Positions 16,667-24,608 of a stretch of 64,000 nucleotides of DNA are shown one piece after another (positions within the stretch are counted from its first letter, which is position 1; every line of letters starts with the position of its first letter). The position numbers and the translations under genes are program-made. The stretch is from Streptomyces sp. TP-A0356. Its GTDB lineage: Bacteria; Actinomycetota; Actinomycetes; Streptomycetales; Streptomycetaceae. The stretch is taken from NCBI RefSeq assembly GCF_001417775.1, contig NZ_BBZJ01000035.1, positions 32,990-96,989 on the forward strand, in the 5' to 3' direction. The notes beneath the pieces are model-generated. The model ran no database searches. It was given only the letters and a program-made list of their open reading frames with translations, and was not told the DNA's origin.

Positions 16667-17275
16667 CTAGCGTTCCCGCCCGCCCGCGTCGCCCGGACCG
16701 GTCATGCCACTCCAGCCGCTCTCGAGGAGGACGAAGACCCGGTCGAGGGCGGTTTCGGCGTCCGGTCGTCCGTGGACGAGGGCAACGGCGTCGAGGGCGA
16801 AGTGGGCCAATGCCTGGCAGCCGGGGTCGTCGGCGGGCAGGCCGGCGTCGTCGGCGATCGCTGCCGCCAGGGCGTTCTCGTGGCGGAGCCACATGCGGCG
16901 GCCGTACTCGCGCAGCGGCGGGGTGGTGTCGACGAGGCGGAGGAAGTCGGTGAAGCCGGGGTCGGTGCGGACCTGCCGGGAGCGTTCCTCGTGCAGGAGT
17001 CCGCGCAGCGCCTGGAGGACGGTCTGGCCGACGGGGCGGTCGCGGACGGCGGCGACGAGTGCGGCCTCGCGGTCCGCGTCCTCGTCGAAGACCAGCGCTT
17101 CCTTGCCGTCGGGGAAGTGTTTGAACAGCGTGGTCACTGAAACGTCGGCGGCCTCGGCGATGTCCCGCACGCCGACCGCGTCGTAGCCGCGCTCCAGGAA
17201 CAGCCTCAGCGCCGCGTCCGCCAGTGCCTGGCGGGTCGCGGCCTTCTTGCGCTCGCGGCGCCCCATCTCGGTCAT
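16667..17275 (-). CDS. TetR-family regulator of the TetX-like gene
   Basis: A 202-residue repressor with HTH VRDIAEAADVSVTTLFKHF and a TetR_C ligand domain. Starts at ATG 17275 or 17266 are both possible. It is divergent from the TetX-like monooxygenase, an arrangement typical of a local repressor. A short palindrome (17299-17307) in the AT-rich gap is the likely operator. Confidence 0.85.
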   Translation of the reverse strand: MTEMGRRERKKAATRQALADAALRLFLERGYDAVGVRDIAEAADVSVTTLFKHFPDGKEALVFDEDADREAALVAAVRDRPVGQTVLQALRGLLHEERSRQVRTDPGFTDFLRLVDTTPPLREYGRRMWLRHENALAAAIADDAGLPADDPGCQALAHFALDAVALVHGRPDAETALDRVFVLLESGWSGMTGPGDAGGRER

Positions 17276-17298
17276 ACCGCCACACTAGCGCATCCGAT

Positions 17299-17307
17299 AA
17301 CTAAGTT
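17299..17307. promoter_or_regulatory. candidate TetR operator
   Basis: AACT-A-AGTT is a perfect 9-bp palindrome, imperfectly extended on both sides, in an unusually AT-rich stretch between the divergent TetR and monooxygenase genes. Confidence 0.4.
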
Positions 17308-17452
17308 TAACCGTTGCGCTTTTTTATCGGCTTCACTTACGGTGGTGGTGCCTGGCCGCCCGACCGAGGCCGGCCGGAGGACGACCGCCGACAGTGCGCC
17401 CCGGCGCCGCCGCGGCGGACGACCGCTCCCAGACAGAAGAGGGATCTCACCC

Positions 17453-18664
17453 GTGACCACCACCACACCCCGCATCGCGATCGTCGGCGGCGGACCCGCC
17501 GGACTGATGTGCGCCCGCATCCTGCAACGACACGGCATCGAACCGACCGTCTACGACGCCGACGTCGCCGTGGACTCCCGTGACGCGGGAGGCACACTCG
17601 ACCTGCACGCCGACGCCGGCCAGATCGCCCTGGAGGACGCCGGCCTGATGGACGCCTTCATGGCGCTGGCCCGCGTCGAGGGCCAGGCCAAGACCCGCCG
17701 GGACCACCACGGCACCGTCCTGGCCGAATACATCCCGGCCGAGGACGACACGGCAGCCCCCGAGATCGACCGCGGCCAGCTGCGCACCATGCTCTTCGAA
17801 CACCTCGAGCCCGGCACCGTCCGCTGGGGACACAAACTGCTCCAGGTCACCCCGATCGGTGACGGGACACACCACCTGGAGTTCGCCAACGGCGCCCGCG
17901 TGCAGGCCGACCTGGTCATCGGGGCCGACGGAGCCTGGTCGAAGGTTCGTCCCCTGCTCACCGACGCGGCGCCGCAGTACCTCGGGGTCTGCTTCCTCGA
18001 CGTCCGGTTCGACGACGTCGACACCCGCCACCCCGAGATCGCCGCGCTGGTCGGTGACGGCCACATGTTCGCCAACGACAACGACGGCCGGGCAGTGATC
18101 GTCCAGCGCAACAGCAACAACGTGGTCCGCGGCTACATCGCTTTCCGCGCCGAAGCCGACTGGCCCGCCGAAGCAGGCGTGGACCTCGCCGACCGTGACG
18201 CCGTCCGGGCCTTTCTGCTGCGGGAGTTCAGCGGCTGGTCGGCGACCATGCGTCCGCTGCTCACCGACAACGACGGCGACTACATACCCCGCTCCTTCTG
18301 GGCCCTGCCCGCACCCCTGACCTGGAGCCACCTCCCCGGCGTCACCCTCAGCGGCGACGCCGCCCACCTGATGGCGCCCTTCGGCGGACACGGCACCAAC
18401 CTCGCCCTCCTCGACGCCGCCGACCTCGCGCACGCCATCGTCAAGGAGGACACCGTCGACAAGGCCATCACACGCTACGAGGCAACGATGTTCCCCCGGT
18501 CCGGCGAACTCGCCACCGGCTCGAACAACGCACTCCGGGGCTTCTTCGCCACCACGTCCCCGGACGCCCCGCACCTTCCCCCGGACCACGCCCAGGAGCA
18601 CAAGAACTACATGGCCAGGGCAGCCGCATACCGCCGCCGGCAAGCCGAAGCCGATCACGCATAG
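17453..18664 (+). CDS. TetX-like FAD-dependent monooxygenase
   Basis: A 403-residue class A flavoprotein starting at GTG 17453. It has the GGGPAGL Rossmann motif, the TetX-like GGTLDLHADAGQIALEDAG segment, PEIDRGQLRTMLFEHLE and the second FAD motif LSGDAAHLMAPFGGHGTNLA. The order and spacing follow TetX-type tetracycline-degrading enzymes, but many family members act on other aromatics, so antibiotic inactivation is only a possibility. It has no signal peptide and is cytoplasmic. It is probably controlled by the divergent TetR. Confidence 0.8.
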   Translation: MTTTTPRIAIVGGGPAGLMCARILQRHGIEPTVYDADVAVDSRDAGGTLDLHADAGQIALEDAGLMDAFMALARVEGQAKTRRDHHGTVLAEYIPAEDDTAAPEIDRGQLRTMLFEHLEPGTVRWGHKLLQVTPIGDGTHHLEFANGARVQADLVIGADGAWSKVRPLLTDAAPQYLGVCFLDVRFDDVDTRHPEIAALVGDGHMFANDNDGRAVIVQRNSNNVVRGYIAFRAEADWPAEAGVDLADRDAVRAFLLREFSGWSATMRPLLTDNDGDYIPRSFWALPAPLTWSHLPGVTLSGDAAHLMAPFGGHGTNLALLDAADLAHAIVKEDTVDKAITRYEATMFPRSGELATGSNNALRGFFATTSPDAPHLPPDHAQEHKNYMARAAAYRRRQAEADHA

Positions 18665-19084
18665 GACATCGGCACACCTCACCCACCAAGGGCATAGTGT
18701 CGACCACGGTATGAAGCGAACCGAGGGCCGCGCCTCGCCCGCCGCGACCCCGGCGCGCGCCACCGACGTCGACAGTCGACGACTCGTCCCCGCCGCCCAC
18801 CACGCCTGTGAGCTACGGCAGTTCAGTTCACCGAACCACCACATGCACACGCAGTCACGCGACCGCGGTTCAGCCGTCGAGGCGCCCGCGCCGCGGCCAC
18901 GACGTCCGGGTGTGTCCGCCGCGCCGGCGCCCCGGCCCGCAAGGGCACCCAGGTGCCGCCGCGGCGGACGGCGGTGGGGCGTTTCGCGGCGAGATGGGCC
19001 AGCGGCGACGCCGACGGTGGCGAAGTGAGGGGTTGTCGCACGGGCCTGGCTGAAGCACTTCAAGATCTTCTAAGGAGAAACGCG
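18665..19084. other. 420 bp without a secure gene
   Basis: A minus-strand frame (18823-19041) gives a 72-residue arginine-rich sequence with TWVPLRAGAPARRTHPD. It has no ribosome binding site or known family. No RNA or repeat is seen. Confidence 0.35.
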
Positions 19085-19936
19085 TTGGTCTCGATCATTC
19101 CCCGCCATCCCTTTCCCACGGGGAACGCGGAAGAGGGCCTCGCCGTGCTCCAGGAGAACGCGCAGGACTTGATCCACGGTCTGGAGGCGGGCTCCACCAA
19201 TCTGGGCGATGCTCTGAGTACTACGCTCACTCTGGCCGAGGCCCACTGTCTGATGGACCCGCAGGCGTCGATCTTCCCCACGTGGGATGCCTGGGTCAAC
19301 GCGATGCAGGTCGGGTCCGCCGTGTTCGCCACCGCGACTACGGCCGAGGAGCACGTGCAGTGCCGCATCGCGCACAAGGACCGCACGCTCCGGGCCACCG
19401 GCCCGCAATGGTACGTGACCCCGGGCGCCTGGATCACCGCCTTCTACCTGGCCGTGGTGTGCCGGGAGAAGGAGAGGATCACGGCCCTGTGCCACGTGCC
19501 CATGTCCCTGCTCCGGGAGAACGGTTCGCGCTTCGAGGAGTACCACTACGCCTGGATAGACACCCTCCAGACCTACTGGCTCGGAGGCCCCGACCTAGTC
19601 CCGAAGCTGGTTGCGGCGGTCGACGGCACCGACCCGGAGGTCGTCGCCGATCCGGAGACGGTGGGCAAGCTGCTGTACCCGCCGATGGAGATGTTCCACC
19701 GCTTCGTCCGCAAGGACCACGCCGGATTCAACCGGGCACTCGCCAACGCCCTCCAGTGGCACAAGGAGTACTGGAGCGAGGAGAGCCGGGCCTTCCAGAT
19801 CTCGGGCCTCGTCGCGCTCGCGCCGCTCGCCATCGCCTGCGTCGCCCACGACGCGGGCATGCCCATCGAGGTCGAGTCCGAGTACCTGCCCACCGCCCTC
19901 CTGGGGCGCAACTGGTGCGGCGAGTTCCCCACGTAA
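19085..19936 (+). CDS. Imm49-family immunity protein
   Basis: A 283-residue soluble protein. The best start is TTG 19085, seven bases after AAGGAG (19072-19077); the longer frame from 18953 is rejected. Sequence blocks FPTGNAEEGLAVLQENAQ, TLTLAEAHCLMDPQ and VTPGAWITAFYLAVVCREKE match the immunity-49 family, helical proteins that neutralise polymorphic toxins. No toxin gene is adjacent, so it is an orphan, as is common in streptomycetes. Confidence 0.8.
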   Translation: MVSIIPRHPFPTGNAEEGLAVLQENAQDLIHGLEAGSTNLGDALSTTLTLAEAHCLMDPQASIFPTWDAWVNAMQVGSAVFATATTAEEHVQCRIAHKDRTLRATGPQWYVTPGAWITAFYLAVVCREKERITALCHVPMSLLRENGSRFEEYHYAWIDTLQTYWLGGPDLVPKLVAAVDGTDPEVVADPETVGKLLYPPMEMFHRFVRKDHAGFNRALANALQWHKEYWSEESRAFQISGLVALAPLAIACVAHDAGMPIEVESEYLPTALLGRNWCGEFPT

Positions 19937-19978
19937 GACAGACAAGGCCACTGTCCTGAGGCGGCAGGGCAGCCGTTC

Positions 19979-20250
19979 TTGGTACGACAACGCCTCACTC
20001 AGGAGCTGACGCCTCTGGAACGTCGCATCTGGCAGGCGTTCCTGCGTGGTGTAGCGATCGATGTCCGCGGAGACGAGAGTGAGGACCCCGCGACCACCCA
20101 GGGCGCGGAACGGACTGTTCCCGGCGCCAAGGTCGCAGGCTGGATCTCCTTCGTCGAAGCCAGTCTCAGCAACCCGGGCGTCGCACTGGGCATCAGCAGT
20201 TGCGAAGCCACACAGCTGACGCTGCGGGACGCTCAACCAGTCTCCGGCGA
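19979..20250 (+). pseudogene. 5' fragment of a pentapeptide/leucine-rich streptomycete protein
   Basis: QELTPLERRIWQAFLRG, then a GAERTVP segment, resembles the conserved N-terminus of large streptomycete proteins of unknown function that carry pentapeptide-like repeats. The frame loses similarity after about 80 residues and collides with the end of the sigma factor gene. Confidence 0.4.
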
Positions 20251-20252
20251 CG

Positions 20253-21251
20253 TCAAAATGCACCGGCATCGTCCAGGTGCACGCCGGAGAGCTTGTCGGG
20301 ATTGGTGACCAGATAGACGCCGGAGACCTGGCCGCTGTCCGGGTCGAGGTCCATCACCATCACGGCGTAGGGAGAGTCTCCCTCGAAGACCACCACGGAC
20401 GCGTCACCATTGACGCTGCGGTGCTGGAACTCCAACCCCGTTGTGGAGCGCGAGGCGTAACCGGTCAGTGCCCGGGCGACCTTGTCGCGCCCACGGATCG
20501 GCCGTACAGCCGACCGCGTCCTGCCCCCTCCGTCGGTCCACATGGTCGCGTCCGGCGCCAGGATTTCCATGAGGGACCGGATGTCGCCACCGAGCGTCGC
20601 GGCCACGAACTGCTCGGTCACCTGCCGTTGGACACGGGGATGGGTCCGGTAGCGTGGGCGCCGGGCGTGCACGTGCCCGCGGGCCCGGTGGGCGATCTTG
20701 CGCACGGCGGACGGGCTGCGGTCGAGGATGTCCGCGATCTCGGTGTGGGCGTATCCGAACACCTCGTTGAGGACGAACACCGCCCTCTCCAGCGGACTGA
20801 GGGTCTCCAGGACGACCAGCAGCGCCAAGGACACGGACTCGGTGCGCAGCGCGTGATCCGAGGCGTCGGCGGTACCCGGGGAGTCGGCTCCACTGTCGGT
20901 CACCACCGGTTCCGGCAGCCACGGGCCGATGTACGTCTCACGGCGCCGGCTGATGCTCGCCCGACGCGCGAGCGCATGATTGACAGCGATCCGCACCAGA
21001 TAGGCACGCGGGTTCTCGATCACTGGTATCGGCGCTGAGGGCCCCGAGCCCGCGTGAGGGGATTCCGTGGCCGTTGACCGCCCCGCCCTGCCCGCCCTGG
21101 CCGCCCAGGACAACCAGGTCTCCTGGAGCACGTCCTCGGTGTCGGCGACGGTGCCGAGCATGTTGTAAGCGACGGCGAAGAGCAGTTCGCGGTGGTCGAG
21201 GAACACCTGCGTGGCGGTGTCCGCGGACGTGTGCACCTGGTCGTCGCTCAT
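20253..21251 (-). CDS. second ECF41-family sigma factor
   Basis: A 332-residue protein with AGGAGG ahead of ATG 21251. Sigma regions 2 (FAVAYNMLGTVADTEDVLQE) and 4 (TEIADILDRSPSAVRKIAHR) are followed by a SnoaL-like domain with the TDGGG loop and terminal NPDKL motif. An alanine/glycine-rich insertion (about 52-76) separates regions 2.2 and 2.4. It is divergent from an NAD(P)-binding epimerase-like gene, the usual ECF41 partner. TGTCACA lies upstream, but the -10 is poor. Confidence 0.88.
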   Translation of the reverse strand: MSDDQVHTSADTATQVFLDHRELLFAVAYNMLGTVADTEDVLQETWLSWAARAGRAGRSTATESPHAGSGPSAPIPVIENPRAYLVRIAVNHALARRASISRRRETYIGPWLPEPVVTDSGADSPGTADASDHALRTESVSLALLVVLETLSPLERAVFVLNEVFGYAHTEIADILDRSPSAVRKIAHRARGHVHARRPRYRTHPRVQRQVTEQFVAATLGGDIRSLMEILAPDATMWTDGGGRTRSAVRPIRGRDKVARALTGYASRSTTGLEFQHRSVNGDASVVVFEGDSPYAVMVMDLDPDSGQVSGVYLVTNPDKLSGVHLDDAGAF

Positions 21252-21303
21252 GACGCGCCTCCTCGCTATGGCTCCCTACTGGGAGGCGTCGCACCCCGGG
21301 GAA

Positions 21304-21310
21304 TGTGACA
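21304..21310 (-). promoter_or_regulatory. ECF41-type -35 element
   Basis: TGTCACA on the minus strand, 53 bp upstream of the sigma factor start. No CGTC lies 16 bases downstream; the nearest similar tetramer is CGAC at a shorter spacing. Confidence 0.45.
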
Positions 21311-21439
21311 TCCACCGCGGACATGTGCTTCACGTCTCACCCTGTGCCTGACACGTCACACTCGCCGCCTCCTCCCTCCTCTCCTCCAGCGACAGGTTCC
21401 TTGGTGAGAACAGCTTCCTTGGTGAGAGAGGAGAAGCCA

Positions 21440-22138
21440 GTGCAACTCGTCGTCTTCGGGGCGAACGGCCCGACCGGACGGCAGGTCACCGAGCAGGCGA
21501 TCGCCGCAGGACACACGGTCACCGCCGTGACCCGTCATCCCGACACCTTCCCCCTGAGTCATCCTCGGCTGCGCGTGGAAGCCGCGGACGTGCTGGACCT
21601 CGCCGCGGTCGAGCGTGCGGTCGCCGGACAGGACGCGGTGATTTCCACGCTCGGAGTTCCCTACGGCCGGGCCCCGGTCACGGTGTATTCGACGGGCCTC
21701 ACCCACATCACGCAGGCCATGACGGAACAGGGTGTCCACCGCCTGGTGTGCGTGACGTCGACCGTGCTGTTCGGAGTTGAGGCTCCCGGTGAGGGATTCC
21801 TCTTCCGGAAGGTGATCGAACCGTTCATCGTCCGTTTCGTCGGACACACCGTCTACGAGGACATGCGACGCATGGAGGAGGTCGTGCGCGCGAGCGGCCA
21901 CGCGTGGACGATCATCCGCCCGGGCGGTCTCTTCGACACCCGGACGGTGAGCGACTACCGGGTCGCGGCCTCCCGCCTGCCCGGCCGGTTCACCTCTCGG
22001 GCCGACCTCGCTCACGTGCTGCTGAGCGAGGCGGTAAGCGGCGGCCATGTTCATTCCTGCCTTGACGTACGCACTACGGAAGGCACCCCGAGCATTCTCG
22101 ACGTCATCAGGAAGGAGGCGTTCGGCAGGACCGCTTGA
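21440..22138 (+). CDS. NAD(P)H-binding epimerase/reductase-like protein
   Basis: A 232-residue protein starting at GTG 21440 after AGAGGAGAAG. The Rossmann motif VFGANGPTGRQV (G-x-x-G-x-x-G) and the later HAWTIIRPGG place it in the NmrA/atypical SDR group. The catalytic YxxxK is not obvious. It pairs divergently with ECF41 sigma factor 2 and is its expected target. The substrate is unknown. Confidence 0.85.
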   Translation: MQLVVFGANGPTGRQVTEQAIAAGHTVTAVTRHPDTFPLSHPRLRVEAADVLDLAAVERAVAGQDAVISTLGVPYGRAPVTVYSTGLTHITQAMTEQGVHRLVCVTSTVLFGVEAPGEGFLFRKVIEPFIVRFVGHTVYEDMRRMEEVVRASGHAWTIIRPGGLFDTRTVSDYRVAASRLPGRFTSRADLAHVLLSEAVSGGHVHSCLDVRTTEGTPSILDVIRKEAFGRTA

Positions 22139-22344
22139 GGGCCGCCCCAGGCACTCCTGCCTCCGTGCTCGGCCCGGGAGTTCAAGGCGGTACGCATCTG
22201 GATCTTGCCGGGGCACGGTCCTCCGCCTGGTCGGCACCCTTCCCGTCCCCGGCCGCCTCGGCACCTCGTTCCCGCCGTGCCGAGGGGGCCGACGGCAGCC
22301 GTCGAGGCTCGCGGTCTCCCGCCGTCCGTACGCCCGCGCCGCCC

Positions 22345-23520
22345 TCAGTAGGTCCGCGTGAGGATCTCGAGTACCTCGGCCTCGCTCGGCTGCCGGGGGG
22401 CGTTCTTGGTCACCGCGTCGGCTGCCGCGCCCCGCGCGATCGCCGGCAGCAGCGCCCGGTCGGCGCCCAGCTCGCGCAGCGGCCGCTTGATCTCCACCGC
22501 TGCGGAGATCTCCCGGACCGCCGCCACGGCGGCCCGCGCCCAGTCGCCGTCCGCGGGCGCGGGCAGGCGCATGGCCCGGGCCACGCCCTCGTAGGCGTCT
22601 CGTGCCGCCGGAGCGCTGAACTCCATGACCTCCTCCAGCACTGCGGCCAGGGCGACGCCGTGCGGGGTGCCCGTGTGCGCGGTGAGGGCGTGGCCGATGC
22701 CGTGGACCAGGCCGAGACCGGAGAGCGTCAGAGCCTGGCCCGCGAGGTGCGCGCCCATCATCAGCTCGGCGCGCGCGTCGAGGTCCGAGCCGTCCCGGTA
22801 CGCGGCCGGCAGCGCACGGCTCACCATGTCCACCGCCTGGGTGGCGTAGGCGACGGAGAACGGGTTCGCTCCCCGGGAGGCGAGCGACTCGATGCCGTGC
22901 ACGAGCGCGTCGAGGCCGGTCGCCGCCGTGGCCGGGGCCGGCAGCCCCAGTGTGAGCTCCGGGTCCAGCAGGGCCACGCGAGGCTTCACCGACGGATGCC
23001 CGATGTAGACCTTGCGGCAGGCCGCGGTGTCCTCGATGACACCGAAGCCGTTCGTCTCGGCGCCGGTGCCGGAGGTGGTCGGGACGGCGACGAGCGGCAG
23101 CCCGTCCGACGCCTCCCACAGGTCGTCGGCGTCGGCCGCCACCGCGTCCCGGTTGCCGACGAGCAGGGAGATGCCCTTCGCCGCGTCCAGCACCGAGCCG
23201 CCGCCGAGCGCGACGACCGCGGCCGGTCCGAACGCGCGGGCCCGGGCGGCGCCCGCGTCGACGTTCCCGGTGGACGGGTTGGGCGCCACCTCGTCATACA
23301 CGGCGTGTTCCACGCCCGCGGAGTCCAGGATCTTCAGGACCCGCTCGGCGACGCCCGCCGCGCGCAGGCCCCGGTCGGTGACGACGAAGGCCCGCTGGTG
23401 ACCGGTGGTCGCGATCAGGTCGGGGAGCCGGTCGATGCGGCCGGGGCCGAACTCGACGCGGCAGATGGGGTCGATGCTCAGCGATGCGTCGGCGAGGCTG
23501 TCGCGCTGGGAGGAGGTCAT
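22345..23520 (-). CDS. iron-containing alcohol dehydrogenase / maleylacetate reductase-like
   Basis: A 391-residue group III dehydrogenase. It has the nucleotide-binding GGGSVLDAAKG motif, PTTSGTGAE, and metal ligands in GLDALVHGIE and the LGLVHGIGHALTAHTGTPHG block (Asp plus three His). It would interconvert an aldehyde or keto acid with the alcohol. It is the last gene of the leftward catabolic run, 57 bp after the hydroxyacid dehydrogenase gene. Confidence 0.85.
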   Translation of the reverse strand: MTSSQRDSLADASLSIDPICRVEFGPGRIDRLPDLIATTGHQRAFVVTDRGLRAAGVAERVLKILDSAGVEHAVYDEVAPNPSTGNVDAGAARARAFGPAAVVALGGGSVLDAAKGISLLVGNRDAVAADADDLWEASDGLPLVAVPTTSGTGAETNGFGVIEDTAACRKVYIGHPSVKPRVALLDPELTLGLPAPATAATGLDALVHGIESLASRGANPFSVAYATQAVDMVSRALPAAYRDGSDLDARAELMMGAHLAGQALTLSGLGLVHGIGHALTAHTGTPHGVALAAVLEEVMEFSAPAARDAYEGVARAMRLPAPADGDWARAAVAAVREISAAVEIKRPLRELGADRALLPAIARGAAADAVTKNAPRQPSEAEVLEILTRTY

Positions 23521-23577
23521 GGGTACGGCTCCTGGTGTGCGGTGGGGAGTGCTGCTCCTGGAGAGCGTCGTACGGGG

Positions 23578-24513
23578 TCAGACGGTGACGGCGGCGCCGG
23601 CCGGCGCGGCGGCCGGGTCCGGCAGCCGGAACTCCCGCCCGGCGAGGGTCTCGTAGAGGCGGACGGGGCTCATCTCGCCCGCCAGTTCGCCGTGCTGCGC
23701 CTTGGAGCGGCGGTAGATCTGCTCCACCAGGGCCGACAGCTCGGTGGACACGCCGAGGTCCCGGCCGAGGTCGACGGCCAGCCCCAGGTCCTTGCAGGCG
23801 AGTGCCATGGCGAACGAGTCGTCGTAGTCGCCGTCGGCGAGTACGCACATGATGTCCTTCTCCAGGAAGTTCGAGGCCGCCGGGCTGGCCAGCAGGGAGC
23901 CGCGCAGCACGCCCAGGTCCACGCCCGCCTTGACGCCCATGGCCAGCACCTCGGAGGTGGCGACCAGGTGGCTGAACCACAGCAGGTTGATCAAGAGCTT
24001 GACGGTGTAGCCCGCGCCGAGCCCGCCGACGTGCAGGATCCGATCGGGGTCGCCCATCGCCTCGAAGACCGGAAGGGCGATGCGGAAGTCGTCGTCCGGG
24101 CCGCCGACGAAGATCTGCAGCGTCCCTGCCTCGGCCCCGCGGGCCATGCCGCTGACCGGCGCGTCGAGGCGGCGCACGCCCCGCGCGTCCAGGACCTCGG
24201 CCGACACGCGCTCCGCGGCCGCGGGCGTCGAGGTCGACATGTCGATCCACAGCGCGCCCTCGGGCAGCGCGGCGGCCGCATTGCCCCGCAGCAGCACGTC
24301 CTCCACGATGCGCGGGTTGGGCAGCATGGTGATCAGGAACTCCGCGTCCCGGGCGCAGTCGGCGGGGGAGTCGGCCCAGCGGGCACCCAGCGCGAGATGT
24401 TCGGCGGCGGCCTGAGATCGGGCGTCGTGCACGGTGACCAGGTGGCCCGCGTGGATCAGGTGGCGGGCCATGTGGCGCCCCATGTTGCCCAGGCCGATGA
24501 AACCGATCCTCAT
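23578..24513 (-). CDS. beta-hydroxyacid dehydrogenase (HIBADH/tartronate semialdehyde reductase type)
   Basis: A 311-residue protein starting at ATG 24513; the longer frame running into the upstream gene is rejected. Motifs: MRIGFIGLGNMGRHMARHL (NAD(P) fold), the substrate motif DAPVSGMARGAE and the catalytic lysine in GYTVKLLINLLW, followed by the helical C-terminal domain. Family members oxidise or reduce 3-hydroxy acids such as hydroxyisobutyrate or glycerate. Third in the run, after a polypurine spacer. Confidence 0.87.
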   Translation of the reverse strand: MRIGFIGLGNMGRHMARHLIHAGHLVTVHDARSQAAAEHLALGARWADSPADCARDAEFLITMLPNPRIVEDVLLRGNAAAALPEGALWIDMSTSTPAAAERVSAEVLDARGVRRLDAPVSGMARGAEAGTLQIFVGGPDDDFRIALPVFEAMGDPDRILHVGGLGAGYTVKLLINLLWFSHLVATSEVLAMGVKAGVDLGVLRGSLLASPAASNFLEKDIMCVLADGDYDDSFAMALACKDLGLAVDLGRDLGVSTELSALVEQIYRRSKAQHGELAGEMSPVRLYETLAGREFRLPDPAAAPAGAAVTV

Positions 24514-24531
24514 CAGTGTCCTCGCTGCTTT

Positions 24532-24600
24532 GAGAAGAGGTGGGAAGAGAGGGAAGAGAGAAGAGAGGGGAAGAGAGGGGAAGTGGGTGGGAACAGAGGG
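24532..24600 (+). repeat. polypurine (GA-rich) tract
   Basis: About 69 bases of nearly uninterrupted purines built from repeats like AGAGGGGA. It lies between the aldehyde dehydrogenase stop and the start of the downstream gene. Confidence 0.8.
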
Positions 24601-24608
24601 GTGCCGGG

